NCBI GenBank assembly: GCA_910578795.1
Contig: CAJTSD010000012.1
Span: 12,185 to 76,184 of the forward strand
Origin: an uncultured Lachnospiraceae bacterium
Lineage (GTDB): Bacteria; Bacillota; Clostridia; Lachnospirales; Lachnospiraceae
Length of the DNA stretch: 64,000 bases
Direction: 5' to 3'
Part shown: positions 36,201 through 43,106 of the stretch, piece by piece
How the letters are laid out: the number at the start of each line of letters is the position of its first letter
Position numbering within the stretch: position 1 is the stretch's first letter
The notes under the pieces: model-generated
Database searches by the model: none
The model's input: only the letters and a program-made list of their open reading frames with translations
Told to the model about the DNA's origin: nothing
Position numbers and translations under genes: made by a program

Positions 36201-39200
36201 GGCTTGCAGACGCAGGTTCTTTGATCACGGTGTAGCCTTCGGAGGTTTCTGCAGTGCTGTTGCCTGCCGCATCTGTCACTTTTACATGGAGATATATTTT
36301 TGTCCTCGCGGTCTGTGTTGCCGTGTAGGTAAATGCATACTTTCCGTCGGCTGTTTTGCTGCTGTCGTCCGCGGTCTGCCATCCGTTTGCAGGCGCGGTC
36401 CGGCTTGTGGTAAACGCGTATTGCACTGTTTTGATACCGGAGAGGGCATCCTGTGCCATCGCCGCCATTGTGAGTTTGTTGTAGATGGCGTCGGTGCTGC
36501 CTGCTTTGGTCAGCATGAGCGTGGGATTGTCCCTGTCTACTTTTTCAATGGTCACGTCCTGCGTGATGACCTCGTCGCCTGCGCTCATTGTGACGGTGCA
36601 GACGCCGTTTGTATCAACCGAAAATGTGGTGTCGGTATTTTTCAGGCTCTGCGTGCTGCCGTCGGGAAACCTGACGGTAACCGGCGCATCGGCTGGTCTT
36701 TTGGTGAGCTTTACTTCCCTGCTGCGCGCCCAGTTGGTGTTGTCTGCCGCGGCGATAAGCTCGGGCAGCGGCGATGTGGGATTTTCAGGTGTGCCAAAAT
36801 CAAATTCGTGGTATGCGTGCGCCACGGCGCCGTTGTTGTTTCGTTCGCCCATTACATGGAGATACCATTTGCCGCTTGCGCGTCTTGTGCCTGCCCGGTA
36901 GCCGCTTTTACATGAGAACCAGCCGTCTACGGGCATGACGGCGCTATCGCTCCATGCATAGCGCAGAGTATCGGCGTTTGAGGCGGTGATGGTGCCTGAT
37001 GCCGTTCCGCTGATCAGTGTCGGATTGGTGACGGAAACGACGGGCGTTTTGGTGTCCACGGTCACTGACGCGCTGCCTGTACCGCCTGATGCTTTTCCTG
37101 ACGTGTCACACATGTCCTTGATGTTTGCCGCATTATTGATTTTGGTTACCTTGAGTGTTCCCGTCGCATTGGCGGGCACTGTGCCTTTAAAATAAAGGAC
37201 ATTGGTGTCGGCGCCGCCTGCGTAGGCAAAGCTGCCCCATGTGGTGTCGATGGACACGCTGCCAAGGTCGCTGTTTTTGCTGTCTACGATTTCATCAAAT
37301 ATGAGGGAGACGGTAACGGTATCGCCCGGCTTATAGATGCCGCCTGCCATCGGCGCAACTGCCAAAAGCTGCGGTTCTTTGCTGTCTTTTATTTTTATCC
37401 AGTCGTTGTAGGTATCTACACGCCATTTGTCGGTGGCGCTTCCTGTTGACGCAAACCATACGTTCACCTCGTCGTTTAAGCCGAACACGATATAGTTTCC
37501 GTCTATGGCGCCGCTTCTTGCGGACTGCCCCCAGCCTGAGAGGTTGCTGCGCGCCTCTCCCCCGGGAACGGTGATGTCGGCTGTTTTGCCGTTGTTGATG
37601 TCCCATCTTGCGGTGTATTTTGCCGCGCCAAAGAGATTGTCGTCGATGTTGATTGCGCCCTTGTGTTCATTGGCGCTGTCAAAGTTGTTCGGTTTGTGGT
37701 CGGCTATCCATATGTGTTCGTAGCCATCGGAGTCTTCCTTGCCTGTGAAGCGCAGTCTGTAGTAATAGCCGTCCGCGGTTGCCTTGATGTAAGCCTTTTC
37801 CTTATCGCTGCCTGATATGCTAAAGGTTCTTTGGACGTTGAAGTTTAGCTGTCCGTGCGACTGGTTGTAGCCTCTGTTGTTGCGAAAATAGGGCTGGTGG
37901 TCTTTTGTTTTGCTGCGGTCAGCGACGATATTGTTGTCATTGTTGGTGGGAAAGCTTTGCTGCTTTTCCGAATATATGTTTCTGTTAACGGTGTAGGCGC
38001 TTCCTTTTGTCATTGTCCTTGTCGCCCTTACGGTGTCCCCGAGTGTGCCGCCGCCTGTGACGCGGTAGAGCTCGACCTGATAGGTGCGGTCGGCGTTGGT
38101 GTAGGCGGTGGCGGTTTTGCTGCCGTAGGCAGTGTTTGCCCCGCGCTCTGTTATGCTGATGGTCTTTGCGGTCTCTCCTGCCGCAAAGGTCAGGCTGCTT
38201 GCCTGATGCGTGAAGTGCGTGCCGCCTGCAGCGGATCCGTTTACCGTACGGTAGTATACCTTCTGTGTGCCTTCGGTTCCGTTTGTCCTTGTTACGGTGA
38301 AGGTATTTTTTCCGTTATTTTGGATGGTAAAGACACCGTACTGTTTTGCACCGATGTTAAAAGCTACGTTGGGGCTGTAGTAGCAGACGTTGTCGGCTTT
38401 GACGTAGGCGCGGGCATAGTAATGAACCCCTGAGAGGATGTCAGCGGCGGTTACTCTGATGGCGTCGTTTTTCTTTACCGCAGTCACAGCGGATTTGGCA
38501 CTGCCCTGATTGAGCGTTACCGTAGGATTTTGCATGGTGCCCCACACAAAACCGCTTTCCGTTATGGTTTTGCCGCCTGTGCCTTCCAGTTTCGAAGAAA
38601 GGGTGAAGCTTGTTGAGGTTCCCTGTCTTGCGGCTGTGGGCTGTGCGATTCTCAGCGTACTTAAGATGTTGATTTGGCAATTTTTTATGGTCTGGTTGCC
38701 TGCTTTGTCTTTTGCCGTTACTTTTACCGTTTCTGTAATCGGGTTTGGAAACGTGTAGATTACCTCGCATTCCTGCGTCATGTTGTCTGTGACGTGCAGC
38801 GCCTGCTCAAAGAGCTTTTTTGCCTGTGCATCATCCATTTCATCCGACACTGTTATCGGCGTGTATTCGATTTTGGGCGGCTCCTTGTCAATGTTTGTCA
38901 CATTTACGGTGTAAATCCTTGATTTCGCTTCTCCATTCTTCTGATAGCTGATTGTGAAATCGTACGCGCCGTTTTGGATGGCTGTCCGTTTTCCGCCGTC
39001 CTGTATGGTGATATTTGTCACGGAATTGTCCACCGGCTCTGCCTTCACCCGTATCTCTACATTCTGATTTGTAAACACGGCAGGCGTCAGGGTATGGCTG
39101 GTCATTAACAAGACATCGGCGCCTTCGCCTTGTATGAAATCGAAGCTGACCGTATCTGTCGCCTTAATTTCCTCCGTGTCGGCATTTTTTAAAATACCTG

Positions 39201-41211
39201 TGATTTTATATCTGCCTGACGGGGAGTCTAACGGCATGGTAAGCGAAACCGTCTCATCGGTTGACGCTTTTCCGAAACAGGCATCCAGCGCGTCGCCCGT
39301 CTCCTCCCGTACCAGGGTATATTCTGTTGCATATTCTGTTGTCCCTGTCTGCTTAATGGTCACCAGGGCGTCTACTGTTGTTTTGTTTCCATTATTAATG
39401 GCGTTCTGCAGTTTAATCGAAAATTCCTCAATCGCATTGTCCTTTGTTCCGCCGTCCAAAATGAGCTGCATCCAGTCCACTTTCACTGACCAGCCGGATG
39501 CAATTGTTACGGAAATTACATTTTTTCCTTTTTTTAATTTTTCCAGCGGTATTTCCAGTATGGTTGTGTTCCATGTATTGTTTGTGCCGGAAAGATAGCC
39601 GATTGTCTCTGCATTATATGACTCATACCACTGATTTTTGCAATCCATCGGCAGAAAAATATCATCATTGAGATATACATAATCTGTCTCACCATAGTCC
39701 TCATCCACATCATTTGCCTTGATTGCCAAATACGCACTCTGCGTGGGCAGCTCGTCCAGTGTAAAGGAAAGTTCAATTGGCGCATGCGCTTTATGTCCAG
39801 ACATATAACTGTCTATATCGCCATCCGCTGTCCCGGTGTGGGAGTTGTTCTCGTTATCGTCCGTAATCATGAGCGTCCGTGGGTGCGTCACTGCGGCTCT
39901 TGCCTTGCTGTATGCCTTAGGCTGCACAGTCGGTTCTACGCCATAGTCCTCTACCAAGTCCTCCAGTGTGAGCGGATCCGGCGTTTCGTCCTGATTTATC
40001 AGGTCCCGGGCAGAGTGCGGATAGTGATACGGGCAGTCGAAGTCCATGCAGTCTTTTTTTGTGTCGCGGATGTGCTCTAAGCCCTCTAAACGCGTCAGAA
40101 GGGAAGGGAGCTCATTTTCCGCCGGGTATTTCTGTATGTAAGTGTCCGCGGCTGCTCTCGCCTCCGTCAGCATGGGTTCTTCTATGAGGTCTTTGTTTTC
40201 GGTGATTGTCTGAGTGGTTTTGTTGTAGGTCAGGTAATCCTCGGGATTCGGGAGGGCGCGCAGGAGCGTGAGCAGGGCTTGGAGCTCCTGCTGCCATGCG
40301 GCGTCTTGGGTTACCTCGACCGTGATTTGGGGCAGGGATACGCCGTCTGCCGTTGTGTAGCCTTTTGGGAGGACGGCAGTAAAGGTGTAGATGCCTTCAC
40401 GGTCTTTGTCGTATACGGGGGCGCTGGTCCATGTGATGTTTTCTATGGTAACGGGCGCACTTTCCCCGTTGGTTTCGGGCGCACTTTCCCCTGTGGGTTG
40501 GGGCGCACTTTCCCCGTTGGCGGTTTGCAGGGTGTTTACCGTTATTTTGTTTTGTGCCTCATATGTGGGCAGGGTAACGGTATGCGTTTCGGTTTTTTCG
40601 TCCGATTCCGGCTTTGGTGTCGGTTCCGGTTCCTGTTTTGTTTCCGGCACGGTTGTTGTATCAGGCTCCTGTTTCGTTTCCGGTACTGTTGTCGGCGGTA
40701 TCGTGCCCGGCTCCTGTTTTGTTTCCGGCTCCGTTGCCGTGTCAGGCTCCTGTTTTGTTTCCGGCTCTGTTGCCGTGTCAGGCTCCTGTTTCGTTTCCGG
40801 CTCCGTTGTCGGCGGTATCGTGTCCGACTCCTGTTTCGTTTCCGGCGGGTCGGATTGTTCTGTATCAGGTTTTGTATCTGATTGTTGTGTATCCGATTGT
40901 TCTGTATCTGATTGTTGTGTATCCGATTGTTCTGTATCTGATTGTTCTATGTATGCCTCAAGTGTGTCAGGCAGTGCCAGCTCTTCCTGTTTGGTTCCGG
41001 GCGCGACAGTCTGATTCTGCACTTCCTTTGGCAATTGTACAAATTCCGTTATCCGCGCAGCGTCTGCATCTGCCGACGCGATGACGGACAATGTTTCCAG
41101 TATGTTTGGATAAGTGGTGCATACTACGCAAAAGCACAGCACTGCTGCCAGTATGCGCATGCGCCTTTTTCTCCTTTTCTTTAACCATGCACGGTATTCT
41201 TCTGCATTCAT
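27088..41211 (-). CDS. giant modular surface protein B (4707 residues)
   Basis: Predicted cell-surface protein and the largest gene here. Residues ~17-50: signal (RRMRILAAVLCFCVVCTTYP). ~75-210: Thr/Glu/Gln/Pro repeats (TEQSDTQQSD, PETKQEPDTAT). ~468-590: a carbohydrate-binding-like beta domain (SFTLDELPTQSAYLAIKAND). ~950-1030: a Calx-beta-like unit. Many bacterial Ig-like domains with DxAGN turns through ~1300-2900. InlB-B repeats near 2060-2150, 2790-2900 and 3380-3455. Four ~75-residue LTGL/IPI-x-E-W repeats starting near 2610, 3230, 3810 and 4000. Two GYTLTA domains (~4160-4320), a Gly-Ser linker with 13-residue repeats, a conserved C-terminal domain and the CSLCHICPTFLGIC anchor with basic tail. 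Start 41211 follows GGAGGAGG. Likely role adhesion or substrate binding. Confidence 0.85.
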   Translation of the reverse strand: MNAEEYRAWLKKRRKRRMRILAAVLCFCVVCTTYPNILETLSVIASADADAARITEFVQLPKEVQNQTVAPGTKQEELALPDTLEAYIEQSDTEQSDTQQSDTEQSDTQQSDTKPDTEQSDPPETKQESDTIPPTTEPETKQEPDTATEPETKQEPDTATEPETKQEPGTIPPTTVPETKQEPDTTTVPETKQEPEPTPKPESDEKTETHTVTLPTYEAQNKITVNTLQTANGESAPQPTGESAPETNGESAPVTIENITWTSAPVYDKDREGIYTFTAVLPKGYTTADGVSLPQITVEVTQDAAWQQELQALLTLLRALPNPEDYLTYNKTTQTITENKDLIEEPMLTEARAAADTYIQKYPAENELPSLLTRLEGLEHIRDTKKDCMDFDCPYHYPHSARDLINQDETPDPLTLEDLVEDYGVEPTVQPKAYSKARAAVTHPRTLMITDDNENNSHTGTADGDIDSYMSGHKAHAPIELSFTLDELPTQSAYLAIKANDVDEDYGETDYVYLNDDIFLPMDCKNQWYESYNAETIGYLSGTNNTWNTTILEIPLEKLKKGKNVISVTIASGWSVKVDWMQLILDGGTKDNAIEEFSIKLQNAINNGNKTTVDALVTIKQTGTTEYATEYTLVREETGDALDACFGKASTDETVSLTMPLDSPSGRYKITGILKNADTEEIKATDTVSFDFIQGEGADVLLMTSHTLTPAVFTNQNVEIRVKAEPVDNSVTNITIQDGGKRTAIQNGAYDFTISYQKNGEAKSRIYTVNVTNIDKEPPKIEYTPITVSDEMDDAQAKKLFEQALHVTDNMTQECEVIYTFPNPITETVKVTAKDKAGNQTIKNCQINILSTLRIAQPTAARQGTSTSFTLSSKLEGTGGKTITESGFVWGTMQNPTVTLNQGSAKSAVTAVKKNDAIRVTAADILSGVHYYARAYVKADNVCYYSPNVAFNIGAKQYGVFTIQNNGKNTFTVTRTNGTEGTQKVYYRTVNGSAAGGTHFTHQASSLTFAAGETAKTISITERGANTAYGSKTATAYTNADRTYQVELYRVTGGGTLGDTVRATRTMTKGSAYTVNRNIYSEKQQSFPTNNDNNIVADRSKTKDHQPYFRNNRGYNQSHGQLNFNVQRTFSISGSDKEKAYIKATADGYYYRLRFTGKEDSDGYEHIWIADHKPNNFDSANEHKGAINIDDNLFGAAKYTARWDINNGKTADITVPGGEARSNLSGWGQSARSGAIDGNYIVFGLNDEVNVWFASTGSATDKWRVDTYNDWIKIKDSKEPQLLAVAPMAGGIYKPGDTVTVSLIFDEIVDSKNSDLGSVSIDTTWGSFAYAGGADTNVLYFKGTVPANATGTLKVTKINNAANIKDMCDTSGKASGGTGSASVTVDTKTPVVSVTNPTLISGTASGTITASNADTLRYAWSDSAVMPVDGWFSCKSGYRAGTRRASGKWYLHVMGERNNNGAVAHAYHEFDFGTPENPTSPLPELIAAADNTNWARSREVKLTKRPADAPVTVRFPDGSTQSLKNTDTTFSVDTNGVCTVTMSAGDEVITQDVTIEKVDRDNPTLMLTKAGSTDAIYNKLTMAAMAQDALSGIKTVQYAFTTSRTAPANGWQTADDSSKTADGKYAFTYTATQTARTKIYLHVKVTDAAGNSTAETSEGYTVIKEPASASQPQITLTVPDTNWTNQDVTLTWKLTATGAGGCTVYADDKMLTNQSVNATGTITASKNGIYTVSVVDQNGASADATLVVNHIDKEPPTLEDPVLTPSKKWAATRMVVFSIAEDTGTPQYNEKGAAGNSSSGLPMEGDRTKFVYKQDNGNWISVTSGLVGIQNIQKNQTYTFKLTDNAGNATEKIVVIEGIDRTKPEVTATVNATKNASGWYTDTKVPVTLEFTDPANKDEGGVPSGIDTVQYKWVTDTTTKPTTGLTSVPASTVKTGACTANLTQAGTWYLYYKVTDAAGNTKDGYSEEIKKDHYKGGLVSLTGPAQSQAETDGLAMTVKVNYGPSGAELTATGQTAPIGTLAPHNSVSAQSGTASYTTKTIGTNYIYIKPASWGSRYYWTYYVRRITFNSQGGSEVPNQLVWTRQSSTSTSAAVDCALVKPTDPTRTGYTFGGWYTDAACTNGNEFDFDNQTQIRTDTTLYAKWTADEYQVTYTLKSPNGKTSGEYVSQDTGKSKYTYGQIVELPIPTIDDITEKPPAGFLKWRGIVFDGWYVNENCTGRKYTSIGAEATGDKHYWGKWLDIEEPRSINVNYSNILLSNGWWRKASETKRAYRYWRVVDNVEPAKICVQWNNGEWREQPVSSTSDALHIYEEEFLQGINTYRYKAVDAAGHESKIYEGTFQFDSGKPTLGSVTITPEPTQIWVADNSQQSVYTTQKDGTTPVKVFKEPPTISISAADSVSGLWKLTYKKTSMSWRGTTIKEETLEVDLRGQGKSATVPITLEPNWRGTLTEIQCYDLAGNILAIDDIGEIIVDTTPPIVKNFHYNGYDSSSGFSIEEDNYYDKNEVKYVRAFIGDIPNVTSAIGSGVRSYEYTINGVKTGFKTDWSYGITNSNLAVLPVEGNSNQNAQRDHFSGICTVTIRVTDYAGNVTTKSQIIKFAGKEDTPGAGCNYPQDTLTGLSPNTAYAVTVGSKTYAVTTDAQGEIPFVLPTAVTGGAAVDLCGKTISVVKKGNGVQTQDSDAQTLTVSARPPAYSGTVNIEAEVLKDAEDAQINFVIAADGKTWEYKAPGGTWTDVPADGAIKNLPKGNLLLRVKAKAQTTATPDNGNPHGIESTHVITSQAGTITAQFDLNDSTGTPAQNRPADQTGLTYKSKLTEPAAPTRTGYDFIGWYHTGNGYQAGSTADTAWRFTDQENAKANTVGEILGTDKTKYAGNCTKVENGVYYVKLCADWRENVKPNLTASLSDGKNAKDWHNALTITLTYSDNVGVTKLYGKRGSEEYRELTINTNGTTIYTDLEEGSHTYTFKAEDAAGNVTETKLTAKLDTVKPILGEAAFSEGHKSIWDWIIKKDSLFIEIPITETGSGVKQVDYTLTPETGTAVTGTAKILVSGSKKTAQITIAADFKGAISVTAADNAGNISDEKKIGAAGTGLNGVIVESNAPTVTIQADRTTTDEQGGTNSVALSETEYYNTAPRLRVHVEDKEPDTAAVNAGIASVTWQINDEAEYSAGANFDIAQLTEYDFTITALEGRTGDFTVTIRTCDQAGNEGIKIVTVHVKTQAEMPVVGVDYRQELLTGLTAGASYDIQGETVTADAQGNIPIRENWFGTQLQVRRKGDGQTQRDSDSAVQEIAPRPDAPGITVEQDETIRGKHDAQLSGIDATMEYSIDGGATWTAVQDSDLSGGKMTNAHSTIMLFRVKATDSAPHGNAAEIEPNEGRTLTVSFDAQGGSSVSPITDNAWHDTVEKPKEPARAGYAFAGWYQESACTNQWHFADEAAADMLEDDITLYAKWQDDEQPALTAVLTDNSRTNQVEEKQWSQALAIVLTYADNENVTKLSVKQDDGAYVTLGESAAGAISGSAEDGKSADGYPQFRYEYDNIAEGAHTYTFQVQDAAGKTTETTVTARLDTTKPVFGTVSYNEGYQNFLDWIIHKEKLLITVPVTETGSGVAQVTYTLTPTDSNADTIKGTAEVKKAQGSGADYEAVIGIEPTFKGSITIEGADNVGNLADTKTIGTNGGGINGVIVEDNAPLIAVLADRDVTDEAPQPTGIALSQEYYNHAPALTVSVTDQIDDSINGLITGGIASVTWQLGDGAAQNVTGNYETEIVTDVSFTIPAEKIPTGVTVITVTAADHAGNRAVQELTIKVKEALPAPQAAIGYTAETLKGLTADTTYRITVGTDADNSVALTAGEDGTIPIEEDWLGKTLTIVQISGEDAKSDSAAQSIAIPTRPAAPVLGTEQESHPLEKDGKITGLDAGRAYEISEDGGQVWKWRDADVTGAEITGLSGSGSGSDGVYHVRIKAVDNADGNAGGMGNFAGKAAIVTIATGDVIPYPKPDLKIDYRKETLTSLLEDAEYIIEYENNSEPVSSVYTAEEEDTIPIEEEWLDKDHRIIRSGYGIPGMDSEPQNLRIPARPQTPAVAAVDETAPKAQDGRLTGLTAGTVYEISTDDGETWEAKTAGADGELTGLAPARYIVRKAATDTSFASLPSETVKIHGSYAVVLEEGVGYTLTAQAGSASPVKEGGSFGFAFALAEGYQKADSFAVKVNGEKVELAADNTYTITDVTEDKTVTVEGVEKTPVYYTVTLEGGTGYTLTAVSGSASPVKEGESFGFAFALKKGYRKTNSFAVKVNGVTVELTAQDTYTITDIMEDKTVTVEGVKKKSSGGSSGGSGSDGSGSSGSGGSNPATGNPQQPGKPADPVNPLDPLNPTDDNGTGADQKTNPGDDGTGTDQKTKPGDDGTGTDQKTKPGDDGTGTDKTQMTETVNPTDETAETTEASGQEQAVSQDSNAQSTQTVSVTIENGALVQAGGKPVPTGSPAQTEFTTTILKTEKQGAVIVTVVCEDKDYAAGVSDTVAAANAVLTSQQIQQVDNGEIIEIRIDVKDISATIAKQDKETIETALAQYREEYPLLALGRYIDISMFLKTGAGDWDAVTATEKPIDVIIGVPTKLQEDNRAFYVIRVHEGQTVLLTDTDDNPDTITISTDRFSIYAIAYSQAAGAAKSSKCSLCHICPTFLGICWFIWLAVLVIIVTVVLIILFRRKDERKEKR
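27967..28104. repeat. 39-bp coding tandem repeat in giant gene B
   Basis: Three full 39-base units (27967-28005, 28006-28044, 28045-28083) and a partial fourth, nearly identical, encoding repeats of TDQKTKPGDDGTG. In frame, so copy changes would only alter linker length. Confidence 0.9.
40451..40522. repeat. 24-bp coding repeat in giant gene B
   Basis: Three near-identical 24-base units encoding forms of NGESAPxT/PTGESAPE. In-frame. Confidence 0.75.
40629..40846. repeat. 33-45-bp Pro/Glu/Thr repeats in giant gene B
   Basis: Six or so units based on 36 bases, encoding EPETKQEPDTAT and variants (PGTIPPTTV). A flexible stalk near the mature N-terminus. Confidence 0.85.
40876..40950. repeat. 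30-bp (2 x 15) repeats in giant gene B
   Basis: Alternating units encoding TEQSD and TQQSD, nearly exact at the DNA level. In frame. Confidence 0.85.
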
Positions 41212-41299
41212 AATGTTGTACCTCCTCCTGTGACTGCGTTGTGTTGTGTTTTTAATCACGCATGTTATTTTATAGTAATTTAATAATTTATTACTTATC

Positions 41300-41365
41300 A
41301 TTTTACGGAAAAAATAACCTTTTGCACACCGTCTTGGTACAATTCGTCATTATGAGGGTACAATT
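41300..41365 (-). promoter_or_regulatory. activated promoter of protein B with paired GGTAC repeats
   Basis: GGTACAATTCGTCATT at 41336 and GGTACAATTTGCAGTT at 41357, a 21-base direct repeat; -10 TAAAAT at 41300-41305, again 31 bases from the proximal repeat. About 70 bases around the repeats, extending into a shared CTTGACA, resemble the promoter of protein A. Confidence 0.65.
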
Positions 41366-41480
41366 TGCAGTTTTGAGTTGAAATTTTCTCTTGACAGACG
41401 GATTGATGCATACAATCGGGGAACGCTCGTTTGCACGACATAAGAAAAGCACCCGCCATTTCTGACAGATGCCCTCCTAT

Positions 41481-41813
41481 TCAGTATCCCATTTCTGTTT
41501 CACTAAGCTGTCTGCGGATATCCCTGCCGCCGTACATGATGCGGACAATGCTCACTGTGTTTTTGGTTTCATTTGGCAGGTAAAACACAAGATAATTATC
41601 GACCGGAAAAAAACGAAGCCCTTCGCTGTGCCACGGCTCTTCCTCATACAGCCGGAACCGCATCGGCATTTCATCAAGGGCACGGATTTCCTTCATGATC
41701 CGCTGCGTCTGTCCCGCTGCTGTTTCCGGCGCAAGCAGTTCATATGCAATATACTCGTATATATCCCTCAGATCGCGCCTCGCCCCGGCAGTGTACACGA
41801 TATCCCAGCTCAT
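41481..41813 (-). CDS. RelE/ParE-type toxin
   Basis: A 110-residue toxin of the RelE/ParE superfamily. N-terminal VYTAGARRDLRDIYEYIAYE, the middle EMPMRFRLYEEEPWHSEGLR and the C-terminal strand IVRIMYGGRDI with a final tyrosine (Y110) are typical. From sequence alone I cannot decide between mRNA cleavage (RelE) and gyrase poisoning (ParE). Its ATG overlaps the antitoxin TGA by four bases, the standard antitoxin-first operon. Confidence 0.85.
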   Translation of the reverse strand: MSWDIVYTAGARRDLRDIYEYIAYELLAPETAAGQTQRIMKEIRALDEMPMRFRLYEEEPWHSEGLRFFPVDNYLVFYLPNETKNTVSIVRIMYGGRDIRRQLSETEMGY

Positions 41814-42115
41814 ATCCCGTAATCCCGCCGCATTTCTTCTTCCACTGCATCTGCTGAATATACCCTGCCTTCGTGTATATCCTCTAAGCCCTTTCCTATC
41901 TCTGCATCAAACTGTTCTTTTGTAAGGGAGGCGTATACGAGGGGCGCCTTCTTCGGCAGCTTCATCTCAAACGGGATTCCCTGCTGAAGCACAACCTGCC
42001 TTAAAAACATACCGACTGCATTTGACATCGGTATCCCAAGCTGGTCAAGCACCCGCTCTGCCTGCTCTTTGAGCTCCGGCTCCACACGCGCGAATACATT
42101 TGATGTCCTTGCCAT
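41810..42115 (-). CDS. RelB/DinJ-family antitoxin
   Basis: A 101-residue antitoxin. Residues 1-50 are a ribbon-helix-helix DNA-binding domain of the RelB/DinJ type (VFARVEPELKEQAERVLDQL, GIPMSNAVGMFLRQVV). The C-terminal acidic half (DAEIGKGLEDIHEGRVYSAD) would wrap and neutralise the toxin. AAAGGATG precedes the ATG. The pair appears intact, in contrast to the broken higBA 19 kb away. Confidence 0.88.
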   Translation of the reverse strand: MARTSNVFARVEPELKEQAERVLDQLGIPMSNAVGMFLRQVVLQQGIPFEMKLPKKAPLVYASLTKEQFDAEIGKGLEDIHEGRVYSADAVEEEMRRDYGI

Positions 42116-42139
42116 CTAAACCACATCCTTTCGCTATAT

Positions 42140-42168
42140 AGTATACCGTTTTTGCTTGCGGTATGCAA
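42140..42168 (-). promoter_or_regulatory. promoter and likely autoregulatory operator of the toxin-antitoxin pair
   Basis: -35 TTGCAT at 42163-42168, 17-base spacer, -10 TATACT at 42140-42145. The -35 overlaps an inverted repeat GCTTGC/GCAAGC (42154-42170), suitable for the ribbon-helix-helix antitoxin. Confidence 0.6.
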
Positions 42169-42353
42169 GCGTTCCGCTTAATTCAATCCACTTTCTTTTC
42201 CCTGATTAAAATTTGTTTATAAAATTTTAATCATTTACAAATATCATAATTCCGCTTTTGCATTTTAAGCAATTTTTTGATATAATTTTAATTAAAGATG
42301 CAATGTCTGTATTTTATGCTTTCAAAACATATATTCGAAAAGGAGTCAACCCC

Positions 42354-43106
42354 GTGCAAATGAGAATTGCTTTATGTGATGACGAAATATCTTTTCATGA
42401 AACGGCTGCCGCGCTTTTAAAACAATACCGGCAGACAAGACCTTCCGACACGTTTACCCTCACCTTGTTTTCCTCAGGGCAGGAGTTATTGGATTATACC
42501 CTGGAGCACGGCGCGTTTGACATTTACTTACTGGATGTGCTGATGCCCGGACAAAACGGCATTGAGACAGGCGCCGCTCTGCGTGGCAGAAACGACAGGG
42601 GAATTATTATTTATCTGACCTTTTCCCCCGATTTTGCGGTAGAGTCCTACAGTACGGAGGCGCTGCACTATCTGTTGAAGCCCGTGGAACAAGGGCAGTT
42701 TTTTGCCGCTATGGATAAGGCAATGGCGTATTTTTCCAAGATACAAACAGAAAATATCTCCGTAAAAACCGCAAACGCACTGCGCATACTGCCCGTTTCG
42801 GACATTCTCTACGCAGAGCGCGTGGAACGCTGCGTCTGTTATTATTTAAGCGACAATACCGCCGTAACCGGCATAACGTTTAATGGTACCTTTCAAAACG
42901 CCGTCGCACCGCTGCTTTGCTTTGACTCCATGCTTCCTGTCGGCGCGTCCTTTATCGTAAACCTTTCCCACGTGTCGGAAATCACCAAATCCGCCCTTAT
43001 CATGCGCGGCGGACGCCTTGTTCCGGTACCGCGCCGTATCTATGAAGAGGTCAAAGCCAAGTGGATGGATTACTGGTTTCGCCAAGGAGAATGCCATGTT
43101 ATTTGA
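42354..43106 (+). CDS. LytTR-family response regulator
   Basis: A 250-residue regulator. The receiver domain has acidic residues D9-D10 (ALCDDE), the phosphoacceptor D61 in YLLDVLMPGQNG and a lysine in YLLKPVEQ. The LytTR DNA-binding domain covers ~140-245 (LRILPVSDILYAERVERCVC and FIVNLSHVSEI). It should bind paired direct repeats. GTG at 42354 is 8 bases after AAGGAG; the ATG two codons on is the alternative. Its last 11 bases overlap the kinase gene. It is the best candidate to act on the GGTAC promoters of the giant genes. Confidence 0.88.
   Translation: MQMRIALCDDEISFHETAAALLKQYRQTRPSDTFTLTLFSSGQELLDYTLEHGAFDIYLLDVLMPGQNGIETGAALRGRNDRGIIIYLTFSPDFAVESYSTEALHYLLKPVEQGQFFAAMDKAMAYFSKIQTENISVKTANALRILPVSDILYAERVERCVCYYLSDNTAVTGITFNGTFQNAVAPLLCFDSMLPVGASFIVNLSHVSEITKSALIMRGGRLVPVPRRIYEEVKAKWMDYWFRQGECHVI

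Noticed and set aside
16190..41211. Many plus-strand open frames of 60-400 codons opposite the giant genes (for example 31279-32508)
   Set aside because: They lack ribosome sites and protein-like composition. They arise from the biased codon use of the repeat proteins on the other strand.
16190..41211. LPxTG sortase signal in the giant proteins
   Set aside because: No LPxTG-like motif before the C-terminal helix; the CSLCHICPTFLGIC block occupies that place.
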